In this document: positions 1 to 13,656 of the stretch, in pieces
How the letters are laid out: every line of letters begins with the position of its first letter
Position numbering within the stretch: the first letter of the stretch is position 1
Assembly: GCF_029168945.1 (NCBI RefSeq)
Contig: NC_083608.1
Coordinates: 13,720,136-13,784,135 of the forward strand
Direction of reading: 5' to 3'
Length of the DNA stretch: 64,000 nt
Source: Cannabis sativa
Taxonomy: Eukaryota > Streptophyta > Magnoliopsida > Rosales > Cannabaceae
Position numbers and translations under genes: made by a program
The notes under the pieces: generated by a model
The model's database searches: none
The model's input: only the letters and a program-made list of their open reading frames with translations
What the model was told of the DNA's origin: nothing

Positions 1-52
1 TTATTGATTTCTATTTATTGATTTCTATTATTTTGTAGTACCCTGTATTATC

Positions 53-921
53 ATGATGAATTCCATGTTATCACTGTTGACTGAAAATAAGCTAAATGGA
101 TCTAACTTTCCTAAATGGAATGAGAACATTAATATTGCTCTCATAGGAGAAAGTTCCTTGTTTGTTTTAACTGAGCCGTCACATGAAGTGCCCGGGGATA
201 ATGCATCCAAATCTGTGAAAGAAAAGTATGAGCGTTGGCAGAAAGCAAATGACAAAGCTCTATACTTTATGCTTTCCGGCATGGTTGACACCCTTAAAAC
301 TGGTTTTCTAAAACCGAAAAGGCTGCTGAAGTTATGACGAAGTTAAATGAGCTATTCAGTAAGGCATCACTTCAGTCTCGCTTTGACGCGACTAAGAAGT
401 ACATCAATGCATGGATGGAACCCCATCAAAACATGCGTGATCATGTTCTCCTCATGGCAAGTTATTTCCAAGAAGCCCAGGATCATGGTGCTGAAATGGA
501 TAGCACTACTCAAGTAAGCCTTATCTTGAATAGTCTGACTCCAGCATTTCTACCATACACATCAAATTATGTCATGAATAAGAAGGACATAGACTTTCAT
601 GAGTTAGTCAATGACCTTCAAACTTATGAAAATTTGATTGGAGGACCCAAGAAGAAAGGGAGTAAACCTCACAATCCTAGGAATGGTAATGGGACGGTAA
701 AACCTGAAGCAAATGTTGCCTCTGCTTCAAAACTCAAATCGAAGAAGAAGTGGAAGAACACCAAGAAACGTGCAAAAGCCATGAAAAACAAAAAGGATGC
801 TGCTTCTGGTGATGCTACACTCAAAGGAAAGTGTTTCTACTGCAATGAGAAAGGTCATTGGAAACCCCAGTGTCCTAAACTTCTTGCAAAGAAACAAGGT
901 ATTTCTATTTATAAACTTTAA
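53..921 (+). pseudogene. Copia gag, frameshifted
   Basis: Gag (capsid and nucleocapsid) part of a Ty1/copia polyprotein. The first frame (53-337) has the typical copia gag N-terminus, with a leucine-rich start and an NGSNFPKW motif. The frame moves by one base in a T-run near 304-308 and continues from 334 to 921. The second part has the helical gag region, a Lys-rich linker, and an intact CCHC zinc knuckle (C-X2-C-X4-H-X4-C) at about 829-873. The frame ends soon after the knuckle and no protease frame follows, so the element cannot make a complete polyprotein. The frameshift and stops make it non-functional unless the T-run length is a sequencing error. Confidence 0.85.
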
Positions 922-2751
922 GATTTTTAGTGAATTATTATCCAATTGGATTTATGATTCTGGACTAACTTTGTTTATTTGTTTTCTTCTTCTTATAGGC
1001 CAAGCTACTTGAACTCAGATGAGTTGGATCGGAAAGCTGGACCAAGGGTGAAATCGTCCAGATGAAGATGAAGCTCTTCTATCTATTTTTTTTTTTTTAA
1101 TTAATTGTTTTAGTTTAAAGACAATTTGGATTTCGAATTTTAGTTAGGGATATTTATCCCTGTTTTTCTCATATTGTTGCAATATTTTTTATTATTAATA
1201 AAGTTTATTTTATTTTCGAATTCAAAACCAATTGCAATTTATGAGATTAAGCTTCATTTACTTTATCTTAATCAACAATTACCACATTATATTTATATGT
1301 TTGTATGTGTAAGTGTTTTTATTATTGATGCAAATTTTATAATATTTACAAGTCTTCATAGAGTTATATTAAATAAACACTATAAACTAATTCTATGTCT
1401 ATTAATAATTGTTAATTTTAATACAATTATTAAGAATTTGTTTAATAAAAGGATCTTTTGATATGATAGGGGTGGAGAAAAGTTAAGAAAACTATGCAGT
1501 TCAACGATCTTTTATATCTAATGAACTCTCGATAGTATTCAGCTCCACATAAACTCTATCACACTTAGAGAATCATGATCTTTACAACCTTTAGGGGTGG
1601 ATCATAATCTCTATATACTAAGGGGTGGAGTTTATCCACAATACCATATATGTATATACTTAGGGGTGGAGTCTAATCCATAATTCCCTATGTAACACAT
1701 ATCTTCTTTAAAAATGGAAGTAATATAACAACTTAGCTATTATCAATATAAATCCTTGATCTTGATTGTATGTTCCAATTTAGTTTTACTGTTGTAGTAT
1801 AAGTTTGATACCTATAAAAGTTCTTTAATAAAGTTTCACACTACCTTAATTGAGTGGGAGAATTTTAAAATTCTATACCCATCTTCATCAGGTTGATACT
1901 TGTGATAGGTACTTAAGAACACTACTGAAAAGCAAATCTAACCATACACATGGATATGTATAACTTATCAGAATTATGAGAATAAGATAAAGAACTCTAG
2001 TTCAGTCTATTCGAATGACTTGAACCAAGAATTCTTAATCCTCATAAAATTTTATGGTATTTCAATTTTGATTACTTAATCTCTGGCATGTATTTTTCAC
2101 TTCAAATACTAGTCTGCTATGTTGATGACTTAGTCTTAACTTAAAGTTTCAGACTAATACAAAAGTCACAACTAGGTAACTCTTCAAAAAATAAGAGGTT
2201 AAAAGTATTATTTAACCAGACATCTGCTATTGAGTGGGAGCTATCTAAGATGTAATCAAATAAGGAACATTAGAAGATATTCAAGAAAGATTTATGAAAG
2301 TGATCTATATGTTAGATATTAAAGAACTGTGTATCAGTTGCCCTTGTATCTCACCATCTCATTTCGAAATTCTTGAGATGGTGCTTACTTTTGGGGTGGA
2401 GGAGTTATTTTATAATAATTCAAGCTCTACCAGAGAAGAATTATAACTTTGTAAATTTGAAATTACCAGAAAGTTATATTGCTGAAGAAAAGTCTACGCT
2501 GTATTATCTCAATTTCATATTTTAAAATATGAGAGATATGTCTTCTGTTTATTCAGATGTACTTTAAAACAGTAAAGATTTCAGTATCCCTTGATGAGTA
2601 AAGCATATAGTAAAGGATGTTTCATAAGTGTATTTATAAACTAGTTTCCAGAAGTTTGGGTGGATTCAAATATACTACACTTGATCTGAAGAACAAGACA
2701 TCAGATTGACCTATTTGCACAGTTTTTTTTATATTAGTGCAAGTGGGAGTT
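922..2751 (+). repeat. Decayed copia pol region of W
   Basis: No ORF of note. Short stretches still match pol of the same family. Near 1455-1515 there is a degenerate form of the integrase segment seen intact at about 53120-53170 (shared GATAGGGGTGGAGA and ATGCAGTTCAA words). Several AGGGGTGGA words (1592-1672) and TTGAGTGGGAG words also occur. The PPT lies at its right end. Confidence 0.6.
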
Positions 2752-3604
2752 TGTTAGGTTTTATGCCCTAAATAAAACTCTTTACAATCTAATTAGTTAT
2801 CAATATAAGAAATTTGAAGTGATTAATGTTTGCATGAATTTTACATGCTAATGGTTTAATATGTTTATTACATTTACACACAGAATCAGTTAAATCCAGA
2901 TCATATGTTTATTAACAATTACAGTATCGTCAACACAGTGGAATGTGATTGTGATCTTATGAATCAAAAGACTAAGTCCCTGTTTCATCAGTGTTTGGAT
3001 TTATACTAATGTGATAATCAGCGATGATGTGTACTTACACTTGGAGTAAGTGTTATGTTCTTTCCAGGACATTAGTAAAGTATACTAGTTTCGAATGTAT
3101 GGAGTATACATTGGACTAGACCGATATTGCAACTTAGTTAAGATATTATAAATTTATCGTTGTATCTTTCCAAGTCAATATCAGTAGTTGATCTTAAGAT
3201 TAAAAGAATCTAAATCCTGATATGCTTAGGCTCAACTCAGGAGTACTATTCATGTTCTTTGATTTATTAGTTAAGCCTACTTTTGGGTCAGGGTAATACG
3301 TATATTTTGGGAACATGATAGTATGATTGAGTGGGAGTGCTGAACATAAATATGGAATCTATAGCTTCTACTGGTGTATAGAAGTCAAGTGATGATTCCC
3401 TTCGAGCTTAGCAAATAGAAGTAAATGGATGAGCTCTTGTTTAAGTGACTAATTCTTAGATCACTAAACACCATTTACAGGTAGCTAAGTGTTTTAAGGG
3501 GCAAAATACATTGAGGGGTGAGAATGGTAAAATTATCCCATCTCGATGTAGATCATCTATATAGAGGATCTTTGATCACAATAAGATTATAACAATGGTT
3601 AAAT
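2752..3604 (+). repeat. W 3' LTR, left piece
   Basis: Begins TGTTAGGTTTTATGCCC directly after a polypurine tract and is colinear with other family LTRs up to the insertion point. The last five bases, TAAAT (3600-3604), are the TSD of element I. Confidence 0.9.
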
Positions 3605-5511
3605 TGTTGGATATTATTTTACCAGGATCTTAGATCTACTCACAAGTATGTTGATTAACACCCTAAATATGAACTTTCTAAAACGATGAAATAAACACAT
3701 ATAAAGTTTAGGAAACCTTACATTGGGTGCAGCGGAATAATATGACTCCTTCCGTTCAGATATCTAGCCCTTGATTCCTTTCTGTAGCAGAGCATTATCA
3801 ATATCTGAACCTGGATCTCTTTCTCTGAATCTTTGACGCTGAAACCTCCTTCTTGCTGAAAGTCTTTCTTCACGATCTTCCTCACTATGATTGAGGTATC
3901 ACTTGCTGTGTGTGGGCACTACTCTTACACTAAGAATTTCGAAATCTCAATGAGGAAGAGAGAGAGTGTGGGTTCGGCCAAAGATAGGGAGAGAGAGAGG
4001 CTCAGTTTTTTCTAAATCAGAAGTGTCAGAAGAAAAGTGTAATTTTCCTGAAGCCTTCACTATCTATTTATAGCATTCCACTAGGGTTAGGTTTGAATTA
4101 TTTGGCATTAAAATAATGAAAATATCAGAGGGAAAAACCCTACAAAAGTGGCCGGCCCTACATAGTGGATTTGGGCCTCACTTTTTGCAATTTTGCAGTT
4201 TTATCTTTTCTGCATCTGATTTTCTCAAAAACGCCAATTTTCAAATTCAACCATTTAAATGCCAATTCTAACTATTTAATAACTATAAATAATTATTAAA
4301 TAATATTGTCATTTATCATATTTATTAATTGAACCATACAAAGTATCATAATTAACAAATATGCCCCTATAAACTCGTTCTTTACAATTTCGCCCTTACT
4401 TAGTGAAAAATTCACAAATAGACATAGTCTAATTTGAGAATTATAATTGATTAACCAAAACCAATTACATGAGTCTTACAAGCAATATTATCTCAACTAG
4501 TTCGGGGACCATGGGTCTATATAACCGAGCTTCCAATAAGTAGATCAAGAATTTAGCACTAAAATTCACTAACTTATTAATTCTTCGTTGAATCCACGCA
4601 TAGAACTTAGAATTGCACTCTCAGTATAATAGAATGCTCTATATGTTCCACCATATAGACGCATCATTAGTTATCCATTGTTATAATCCTAATTTGATCA
4701 CTGATCCTCTATATGAATGATCTACACAGTAAAGGGATTAAATTACCGTTACACCCTACAATGTATTTATTCCTTAAAACACTTGACCCCGTATAAATGA
4801 TATTTCAGCTTATTTGAAATGAGTACTCCACCATTTATGTTCGTTTGGTCAAGCTCGAAGGAGATCATCCTTTGCTTACTATTCGCCAGATAGAAGCTAT
4901 AGATTCCATGTTTATTATAGCGCTCCCACTCAATTGCACTACCGTGTTCCCAAAATGTACGTATCACCCTGACCTAAAAGTAGGCTTAACTAACAAATCA
5001 AAGAACACGAATAGCCTCTCGAGATTGAGCCTAATCATATCAGGATTAAGATCATTTGATCTAGGATCAACTAGGCGATATTGACTTGAATAGATATTAC
5101 GGTAAGTTTAATAAATCTAAGTCAAAGTTCAATATCGGTCCCTTCCGATGCATACTCCATGCATCCAACCTGAGCTTTACTTTAACCAATGCTCTGGAAA
5201 GAACATAGCACTTCTCCAAATGCAAGTAAACTCTGTTGTAGATTATCATATCAGTAAAACCCTATGTCTGATAAATCTAGGAAACTTTATTCACATAGTC
5301 ATGTTTACTTTCCAATGTGTTGACAACACAATAAACATGATCAAGTATGTGAAAAGAGTTTAAGATGAATTTATAAATCAAATAGACAAGCAATTGATAA
5401 AGTGAACCAAAACATACACAAATGAATGAAAAATACTTCTGTTTCTTTATTGATGTTGAATAAAATAGATTACATTGAAATGGAGTTTTATTTAGGGCAT
5501 AAAACCCAACA
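3605..5511 (-). repeat. Element I 3' LTR
   Basis: About 1.9 kb LTR; on the + strand it begins TGTTGGATATTATTTTACCAGG and ends GGGCATAAAACCCAACA. It is followed on the right by the complement of the PPT (ACTCCCACTTGCA, 5512-5525), which marks it as the 3' LTR of a minus-strand element. Its U3 end (about 5355-5500) is the module A type. Confidence 0.92.
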
Positions 5512-5584
5512 AACTCCCACTTGCACTAATATAAAAAAAAAAGTGCTGTTTCAAATGTAGTTACAATCAAATCAATTTAGTAGT

Positions 5585-5800
5585 AAACTCCTCGTAATAG
5601 GATCATCTAAGTTGTCTTCATTATCTACTTTCTCTACCAGTACATCCCCTCTTGCCACATATTCCTTGATGATATGATATTTCCTCTTTGTTTCTCTTGT
5701 GGCTTCGAGGCTCTTTACTGTTGGCTATAGCTCCAGTGTTATCACAAAGTAAAACCAGTGGTTTTTCCATTCCAAGAACAACACCAAGTCCTGAGAAGAT
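5585..5800 (-). pseudogene. RNase H C-terminal remnant in element I
   Basis: On the minus strand this stretch matches the end of the copia RNase H frame found on the + strand at about 29400-29610, including the segment coding for SKEPRSHKR and the DNEDNLDDP tail. It is truncated at both ends and has no start. It is the only recognisable protein-coding trace near the 3' end of element I. Confidence 0.7.
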
Positions 5801-8140
5801 TTACTTAGCATTAAGGCAAATTTCGAAATCGATATGGTGTAGTCTAAGAGTTTTAAACACACCCTTATGGTAACATATAGTTCCTCTTCTTAATCTTAAG
5901 ATTTACTTGATTGTCTTCCAATGTTCTTCTCCCGGTTTAATCTGATACCTACTCATTACTCCCACTCAACACAGGTGTCTGGTCTAAGGCATACAAAAGC
6001 ATGTCTAAGACCTCTCACTGTTGATATAAGAAATTCTTTCATGGCTTTATCTTTTCTGGAATAGTTGAGACTTTTCCTTAGATAAATAAAATCTATGTCT
6101 AAGAAGTTGTGAAGCTTCTATAGATTGCCATTAGAAAGAAAATGCTTCAGCATCTTACTAAAGTAAGTTGCTTGCATTAGAGTAAGTAATTACCAGGTAT
6201 ACCACAAGCCATAGGTTTAGATAAACTAAAACCTATAATACTAGGAACATGAAGTTTTGTTAAGTCTATTGAATGGACTTATAAACGAAAATTTCCTTTT
6301 ATGTCCTTGTAATAGAAAACTTTAGGTTATTCCATGTGAATGGATTAAACCATAGTTCTTTTGGCTTTCTTCTTAGTTTCTTATCTTGACAATCCATTAC
6401 TTGTTTAAACTCACAATAGATTTTTATCACTAGTGTCTCCCAAGTCATAAGAAGGTGAGTTCCTAGAAACTCTCCCACTACGACAAGGTACCGTGAATTA
6501 TGTCTAAGAAAATGGTATTAACCTCTTTGGTTGTGACAAGACAACAGAGGCAGTGGGATCATCATATGTCAAATAAGATGATAGAACACTTTTGGAATCA
6601 AGAATTAAATATCTCCTTTATTTGCTACTTTATTTTCAGACTTAGTCATTATCTTAGAAAAGTAGTATTTGTTTGAACAAATACTTTCTTATCTATTGAC
6701 TATGGGATGGTCCACCCCTAATCACTTAGAATAGCTAACAAACCATGGTTAATAGTTCTAGCTTTTCTTAAGATTTTGATTAGGTCATCCATGAATCTAG
6801 TAATGATTTACATTAAGTACACAACCATTACATCATTCCGAAATTGTATTACCATAGAAGGATTTAGGCAACGACTAGTAATTAATCATCAATATGCAAC
6901 TCGAAATTTCTGGGGAGGTAAGTTTGGATATAATTCAAAAATCAATTTAATGATCTTTGAACTGCATATCTACTAACTATTTCTCCACCCCTATCAGCTC
7001 GCAAGATCTTTAACCACTTACCTTAATGGTTTTAACCATTGCTAGAAATTAATGAAATTTTTCAAACATTTCAAATTTCTTTGCTAAAAGGTATAATCTA
7101 GAGTTATCGTTTTAAGAATACAACGAAAAACTCATATCCACTCCTGAATGTACATCCATCTGCGAATGAGATGAACTACTTTCAGTGGATATAGGCATAT
7201 TAACTCTTTGCAGAGATTGATCTTGTCAAATCCACTATGAACAAGATACAAATGCCATAGATTAAAAAAATGTGGTAGTGTCTATTGATGACATAGGTTT
7301 AGTTACATCAAAGAGTTCTTAGAATACTGCAAGTGGATCCTGGTCACAGAATACCTAACTCATATTCCATACAGTTTTAATCCATTAATAGAAGATGGAT
7401 ATTAAACACTTGAGAAAGTGTAGCTGTATTGTATTCTGGAATTAGAAATATAAGAAAATTTCTATTTGGAATCTAAAATTAAAGTCAAAGACTTAAATTT
7501 ATACTAAATATAATGAGTAATTCTATCTTGGACCAGCACTACTAATACAAACTCTAAGTCAGATTTGCCCATACAAGTAGGAGATTTCTAAGATTGAGGA
7601 TTTATATTATTTTGGGATAGAATTTTGGGAATATAATCATATGCGTCATTTAATTTCTTAAGAGAAAATATAGAATGACATGAAATGATTTATAGACCAT
7701 TCATCCAATGATATGTTATTGAGCTAATTCGAAATGAATAAGCTAAGAGGAATTAGGATAATTTCGTTTTTAAATAAGAATTCAACGATGCTTCAAATAG
7801 CGAGAGTCAAAATAATCTTATTTATACAATCTTCTTGTTTCATATTGTAAATGCTAGTCTAAGGTGTCATCAATTGATGAACAGCTAGATATTGCATTTA
7901 CAATATTTATCTTTTGAGATCTAACACTATTATGTTTGTCTAATGGTTGACAATCCATTAGGGATTTGTCCCATTAGAACAACAAACCAAGTTAGACCAA
8001 CAATGAAGATTCGAAATTAAACTACAATTTAATAAAAGAAAATAACATGGTTCAATATAAATTCATACACAATTCAGAAATTATTAATCACGTAGCAAGT
8101 AGGAATGACTAGTGAAAATAATAAAACATACAATCCTAAA
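5801..8140 (-). repeat. Decayed pol region of element I
   Basis: Non-coding on both strands beyond short chance ORFs. On the minus strand, around 6960-7150, it still aligns with the integrase core of the intact pol. It carries the same insertions and deletions as the corresponding parts of elements II (about 20690-20900) and V (about 60640-60850), so the decay predates the separate insertions. Confidence 0.65.
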
Positions 8141-11100
8141 TAATTTCCAAGGTTTTCAACAAACTGATACAGTGTCCCGGTAGGCGAGAGTCAAAGTATC
8201 ATTTATTGAATAGAGTTGTCAGCTCATCTAAAATAGAAACCATTCTAGCAACCTTTTATTCGATCAAAATAAGAATCTAACGTTGTCCCGGTAGGCGAGA
8301 GTCAAGGTTATTCTTATTTTATGAGCTTCCACCATTGTTTCATGTTTTATGAGTTTATCTCTAAGTAGTCACCGTAGGGGAGAGTCTAAATAGAGACGAA
8401 AACTCACAAAATACTTATGAAATGAAATCTTACGGTGTTAAATGCGTTCAACGAATAACCATCCATAGGGGGACGAAGTCTAGCGTCTCGAGGTTATATT
8501 GAAAATATTTAACTTTTGTAAGACCAACAATGGAGATCGAATATCTTAATAATAATCAAGCTCATTATTTAAAGTGAGTTGTATTTTCTTTGATTCTCTT
8601 TATTTAATTTATTTATTTTAAATATATATTTATTTAAAATTTCCAATTTAGAATGAAAAATTCTAAATATAAATTTTAATTTAATATTTATAAATTTTAC
8701 TTAGATGGATATGAAAATAACATGAATTATTTCCATCTTAGTAATAATTTCCAATAAATATTTAGAAAAATATTCAATTTAAGTTGTTACAAAATTAATT
8801 TAAATTAATTTACAACTCAAATTTAATTTTCTATAAATATATATTGCATTTCGAAAAATTAAAGTATTCAAGGATACAATTTTCGAAAATGCAAGTTAAA
8901 ATAAAAAATTAATCCTGGAAAAATTATTCTAATTTAATGTTGGCCCAAAATTAATTAATAAAATTAATTTACAACAAAAAATATAATTTTCCTATTTAAT
9001 TAAATATATAAGAAAAATTTCAAATATTTAAGTATGATGATGAAAATCAACTTAAATATTAATTTTCTATTTAATTAAATACACTAGAAAAATACTTCAA
9101 GCAAAAATATCATCTATCTAGATTTTCCTTTGACTAATTAATTCAATTTCTAATAATATACTATAATTCAATTTATTTTAATTAATCATTAAATGAAAAA
9201 ATTATTGATTTAAGTTGGTCCAAAATTAAAATAAATAATTTACAACTTTAATCTATTTTTCAAATAAAATTCGAAATTCCAGCATTTAAGAAATGCAATT
9301 TCGAAATTTGATTAATAAAATAAAGAAAAATTATATTTTGAAAATTATTTAAATTTAGTTGAAAAAATAAATTTCAACTAAAAATAATTTTCTATTTAAT
9401 TAATTGTCATGAAAAAGAAATATTTAAGTATGATGATGAGAATCAACTTAGATATTTAATTTTCAAGTTAATTAAATTCAAGAAATAAATAATTAAGTGT
9501 AGAGAAGGCTTAATTATTAATCTCTAGTTTAATACTAGGAAAAATATACTTAAAATAAATTGTACCAAAATTAATTATATAAATAATTAATTTCACAATG
9601 TATAATATTTTCCTTTTAAATATTAGAAATAATAAGTAGTCTAGAAATAACTATCAAGAAAAAATCTTATTTGACTAAGTATCTTTTCCACAAAATTTGA
9701 AAAAATATCTAATTTAGGTTGTATTAGAAAAAATCTAGAACCTAAATATTTTTTCAAATTTAAATTTAATTAAATATCAAAAATTAAGTTGTAACCACTT
9801 AATTTGAAAATATTCCATTTTAAGTTAATATTCGAAAAGATATTAACTTAAAAAATATCTAAAATATTCCATTTTAAGTTAATATTCGAAAAGATATTAA
9901 CTTAAAAAAATATCTAAAGAATTTTAATAACCAATGCCTAAAATTCCTCAACTTAATTTTGAAATTTTAAATCCAAAAGATATTCAGATTTAAGTTGGTT
10001 AGTTGAAGATAACTAAATATCAACTTAAATAGGAATATTTAATGAAAAATTTAAATTAAGCTCCAGAAAGAATCTACATGGTTATAATTCTATATTTAAT
10101 TAAATACAAGAAAATACATATAGTTTAGCTTAGAATAAAAAATTCTTTAAACTATAATTTTCTTAAATTAATTTCAAGATAAATGAAATTAATTATGTTG
10201 TTAATCAATTTTATTAGGTTAAACTAGTTTAATTAACCTAGTACAGTTATTCAAATCAGGCAAATGGGCCTTCACAATTGGGGTGGTTCATGTGAGGGGG
10301 TGCTGGGTTCAGTATGTCGTACCCACTACTATGGCTCCCAACTCTCACACAAGGCCCAAAAGAGAGGAATTTAACCTTAATAAGAACAACTGTTATTAAT
10401 TGAATAGGCCCAAAAACTAAATGGGCCTAAATAAATTCTATCAAGAACTATGACAATTTATTTTAGCAACAACAACCTATATGCATCTATAAAATTAAAC
10501 ACATAGGCTCACATAGGCACACTTTGGATGGGTCCTATCATGTTGCTAGGTCATACACAGATGAAAGAAGATTGTAAATATACCTGTTACAAATTATTAA
10601 CTTGACCAAGAGAGCCATCAGATCATTAGAGCTGGCAAAAAGTAACTATGGCTATTTGCAATCAAGTAATAATAGGTTTTGAAAACTTACACACAAGCTA
10701 AAACACATACTCCTGCAACAAGGTTAGCTGGATAGTTGGATGTAGGATTTATTTAATTTTAAATTAAATTATTAATTTCGAAATAATTAATAAAATAAAT
10801 AAAATATTTATTTTCGAAAATTTAAAATAAAATTTGAAATATTCGAAATTTAAAAAAAAAAATTAAAATTAAACCTACAATTTTGAAAAATTAGGTTTCA
10901 ACCAACCTAAATATCATTTCAAAATTTGCTAACTACTTTTAAAAATTAAATGTTATTTTATAAATAAAAATTCAATAAAAAAATTAAAAAAAGATAAATG
11001 AATATCTTTTTCAGATTTTAAATGTAATTTAAATAAATAAAATAACAAAATTTAAAAGTTAGCAAAATATCTTACATCTATTTAAAATTACATGATTATT

Positions 11101-11733
11101 GTTATCTTATTTTAAATTTAAATAAGGTCAAATTATTTAAAAAAAATTAATTTAAAATATTAAAATCTGACCTTAAATTTAAAAATAAGATAAGATATAA
11201 TCAAATTTAAAAATAAGATAGATTATTAAGCAAAAAAAGATAGATACTAACTATTTTCAAATTCAAATTACACTAATATCTTGAATTAAATTTAAAAAAT
11301 ATTAAATTAATTCAAAATGATACTTAGAATTGAATTAGGAATAGTAATAGTATAAATATAGAACTACACAAAAAATCGGAAGTTAATTCCATGAAAAATC
11401 ATGAAAAATCGAAGAAAAACGAAAAAAATTGCGAGCTGTACGGACAGTTTTCGCGATCGCAAGAAAATTTCAGCACAACTCCGATTTTTTCGAATCTTCA
11501 AAAAATCATAACTAATTCAAATTAAATCGAAATTGAGTTTTGTAAAAAAGTAACTTGTTTAATTTTTTCCATACTATCCAATAAAAATAATTCCAGAAAC
11601 AGACATTCAATTATTTTTCACAAAAATTCACAAACATCAATCAATCATCAAATAACACTCAATACAACATGGTACCATCCAAAACATCAAACAATCGTTT
11701 TAAAGTCCAAATTTCTTGCAAGTAAATCAATTA
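8141..11733 (-). other. Element I untranslated leader
   Basis: Very AT-rich leader between PBS and the pol-derived part. It holds repeats of the GAGAGTC motif on the + strand (8174-8192, 8285-8303, 8368-8386), the reverse complement of the GACTCTCGCC motif conserved in related leaders. The GC-rich hairpin cluster seen in other copies is reduced here to a short stretch at about 11425-11460. No gene seen. Confidence 0.6.
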
Positions 11734-11752
11734 CCATGGCTCTGAGGCCAGT
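11734..11752 (-). other. Primer binding site of element I
   Basis: Directly abuts the 5' LTR. On the minus strand it reads ACTGGCCTCAGAGCCATGG, close to the initiator-Met tRNA type PBS (TGGTATCAGAGC) usual in plant Ty1/copia elements. Confidence 0.75.
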
Positions 11753-13651
11753 TGTTGTATATTATTTTACCAGGATCTTAGATCTAATCACAAGTATGTT
11801 GATTAACACCCTAAATATGAACTTTCTAAAACGATGAAATAAACACATATAAAGTTTAGGAAACCTTACATTGGGTGCAGCGGAATAATATGACTCCTTT
11901 CATTCAAATATCTAGCCATTGATTCCTTTCTGTAGCAGAGCATTATCAATATCTGAACCTGGATCTCTTTCTCTGAATCTTTGACGCTGAAACCTCCTTC
12001 TCGCTGAAAGTCTTTCTTCACGATCTTCCTGACTATGATTGAGGTATCACTTGCTGTGTGTGGGCACTACTCTTACACTAAGAATTTCAAAATCTCAATG
12101 AGGAAGAGAGAGAGAGTGGGTTCGGCCAAAGATAGGGAGAGAGAGAGGCTCAGTTTTTTCTGAATCAGAAGTGTCAGAAGAAAAGTGTAATTTTCCTGAA
12201 GCCTTCACTATCTATTTATAGCATTCCACTAGGGTTAGGTTTGAATTATTTTGCATTAAAATAATGAAAATATCAGAGGGAAAAACCCTACAAAAGTGGT
12301 GGGCCCTACATAGTGGATTTGGGCCTCACTTTTTGCAATTTTGCAGTTTTATCTTTTCTGCATCTGATTTTCTCAAAAATGCCAATTTTCAAATTCAACC
12401 ATTTAAATGCCAATTCTAACTATTTAATAACTATAAATAATTATTAAATAATATTGTCATTTATCATATTTATTAATTGAACCATACAAAGTATCATAAT
12501 TAACAAATATGCCCCTATAAACTCTTTCTTTACAATTTCGCCCTTACTTAGTGAAAAATTCACAAATAGACATAGTCTAATTTGAGAATTATAATTGATT
12601 AATCAAAACCAATTACATGAGTCTTACAAGCAATATTATCTCAACTAATGCGGGGACCATGGGTCTATATAACCGAGCTTCCAATAAGTAGATCAAGAAT
12701 TTAGCACTAAAATTCACTAACTTATTAATTCTTCGTTGAATCCACGCATAGAACTTAGAATTGCACTCTCAGTATAATAGAATGCTCTATATGTTCCACC
12801 ATATAGACGCATCATTAGTTATCCATTGTTATAATCCTAATTTGATCACTGATCCTCTATATGAATGATCTACACAGTAAAGGGATTAAATTACCGTTAC
12901 ACCCTACAATGTATTTATTCCTTAAAACACTTGACCCCGTATAAATGATATTTCAGCTTATTTGAAATGAGTACTCCACCATTTATGTTCGTTTGGTCAA
13001 GCTCGAAGGAGATCATCCTTTGCTTACTATTCGCCAGATAGAAGCTATAGATTCCATGTTTATTATAGCGCTCCCACTCAATTGCACTACCGTGTTCCCA
13101 AAATGTACGTATCACCCTGACCTAAAAGTAGGCTTAACTAACAAATCAAAGAACACGAATAGCCTCTCGAGATTGAGCCTAATCATATCAGGATTAAGAT
13201 CATTTGATCTAGGATCAACTAGGCGATATTGACTTGAATAGATATTACGGTAAGTTTAATAAATCTAAGTCAAAGTTCAATATCGGTCCCTTCCGATGCA
13301 TACTCCATGCATCCAACCTGAGCTTTACTTTAACCAATGCTCTGGAAAGAACATAGCACTTCTCCAAATGCAAGTAAACTCTGTTGTAGATTATCATATC
13401 AGTAAAACCCTATGTTTGATAAATCTAGGAAACTTTATTCACATAGTCATGTTTACTTTCCAATGTGTTGACAGCACAATAAACAGGATCAAGTATGTGA
13501 AAAGGGTTTCAGATGAATTGATACATTATGTACATATAATCATGAAATAAATCATGTGAACCATGCAACATTAAATGTTATTTCTGATCTATATTAATAA
13601 GTAAATCTGATTATATTGAAATGAGTTTTATTTAGGGCATAAAACCCAACA
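11753..13651 (-). repeat. Element I 5' LTR
   Basis: About 1.9 kb, colinear with 3605-5511. The body differs by only a scatter of substitutions, but the last 150 bp or so (about 13500-13640) is the unrelated-looking module B U3 end. It is followed by the TSD TAAAT at 13652-13656. Confidence 0.92.
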
Positions 13652-13656
13652 TAAAT

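Larger units (their letters stand above)
3605..13651 (-). mobile_element. Copia element I, complete, non-autonomous
   Basis: Minus-strand LTR retrotransposon of about 10.05 kb with both LTRs and a perfect 5-bp TSD, TAAAT (3600-3604 and 13652-13656). Reading leftwards: 5' LTR (13651-11753), PBS (11752-11734), a long AT-rich leader, a decayed pol region without long ORFs, a small RNase H remnant, PPT, and 3' LTR (5511-3605). It cannot encode its own proteins and must have been moved by an autonomous relative. The LTRs are nearly identical apart from one terminal patch (see findings). Confidence 0.93.

Noticed and set aside
4845..5084. A 79-codon ORF (MVKLEGDHPLLTI...) repeated at 12993-13232, 30318-30079 and 47776-47528
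   Set aside because: It lies inside the LTR, antisense to the element. The copies are similar because the LTRs are similar, and the frame is broken in element II and other LTRs. There is no sign of selection on protein.
8174..8386. Possible CRISPR-like array because of regularly spaced short repeats
   Set aside because: Plant nuclear DNA; there are only 3-4 motif copies, spacing is uneven, and the between-repeat sequence is conserved between elements. It is part of a retrotransposon leader.
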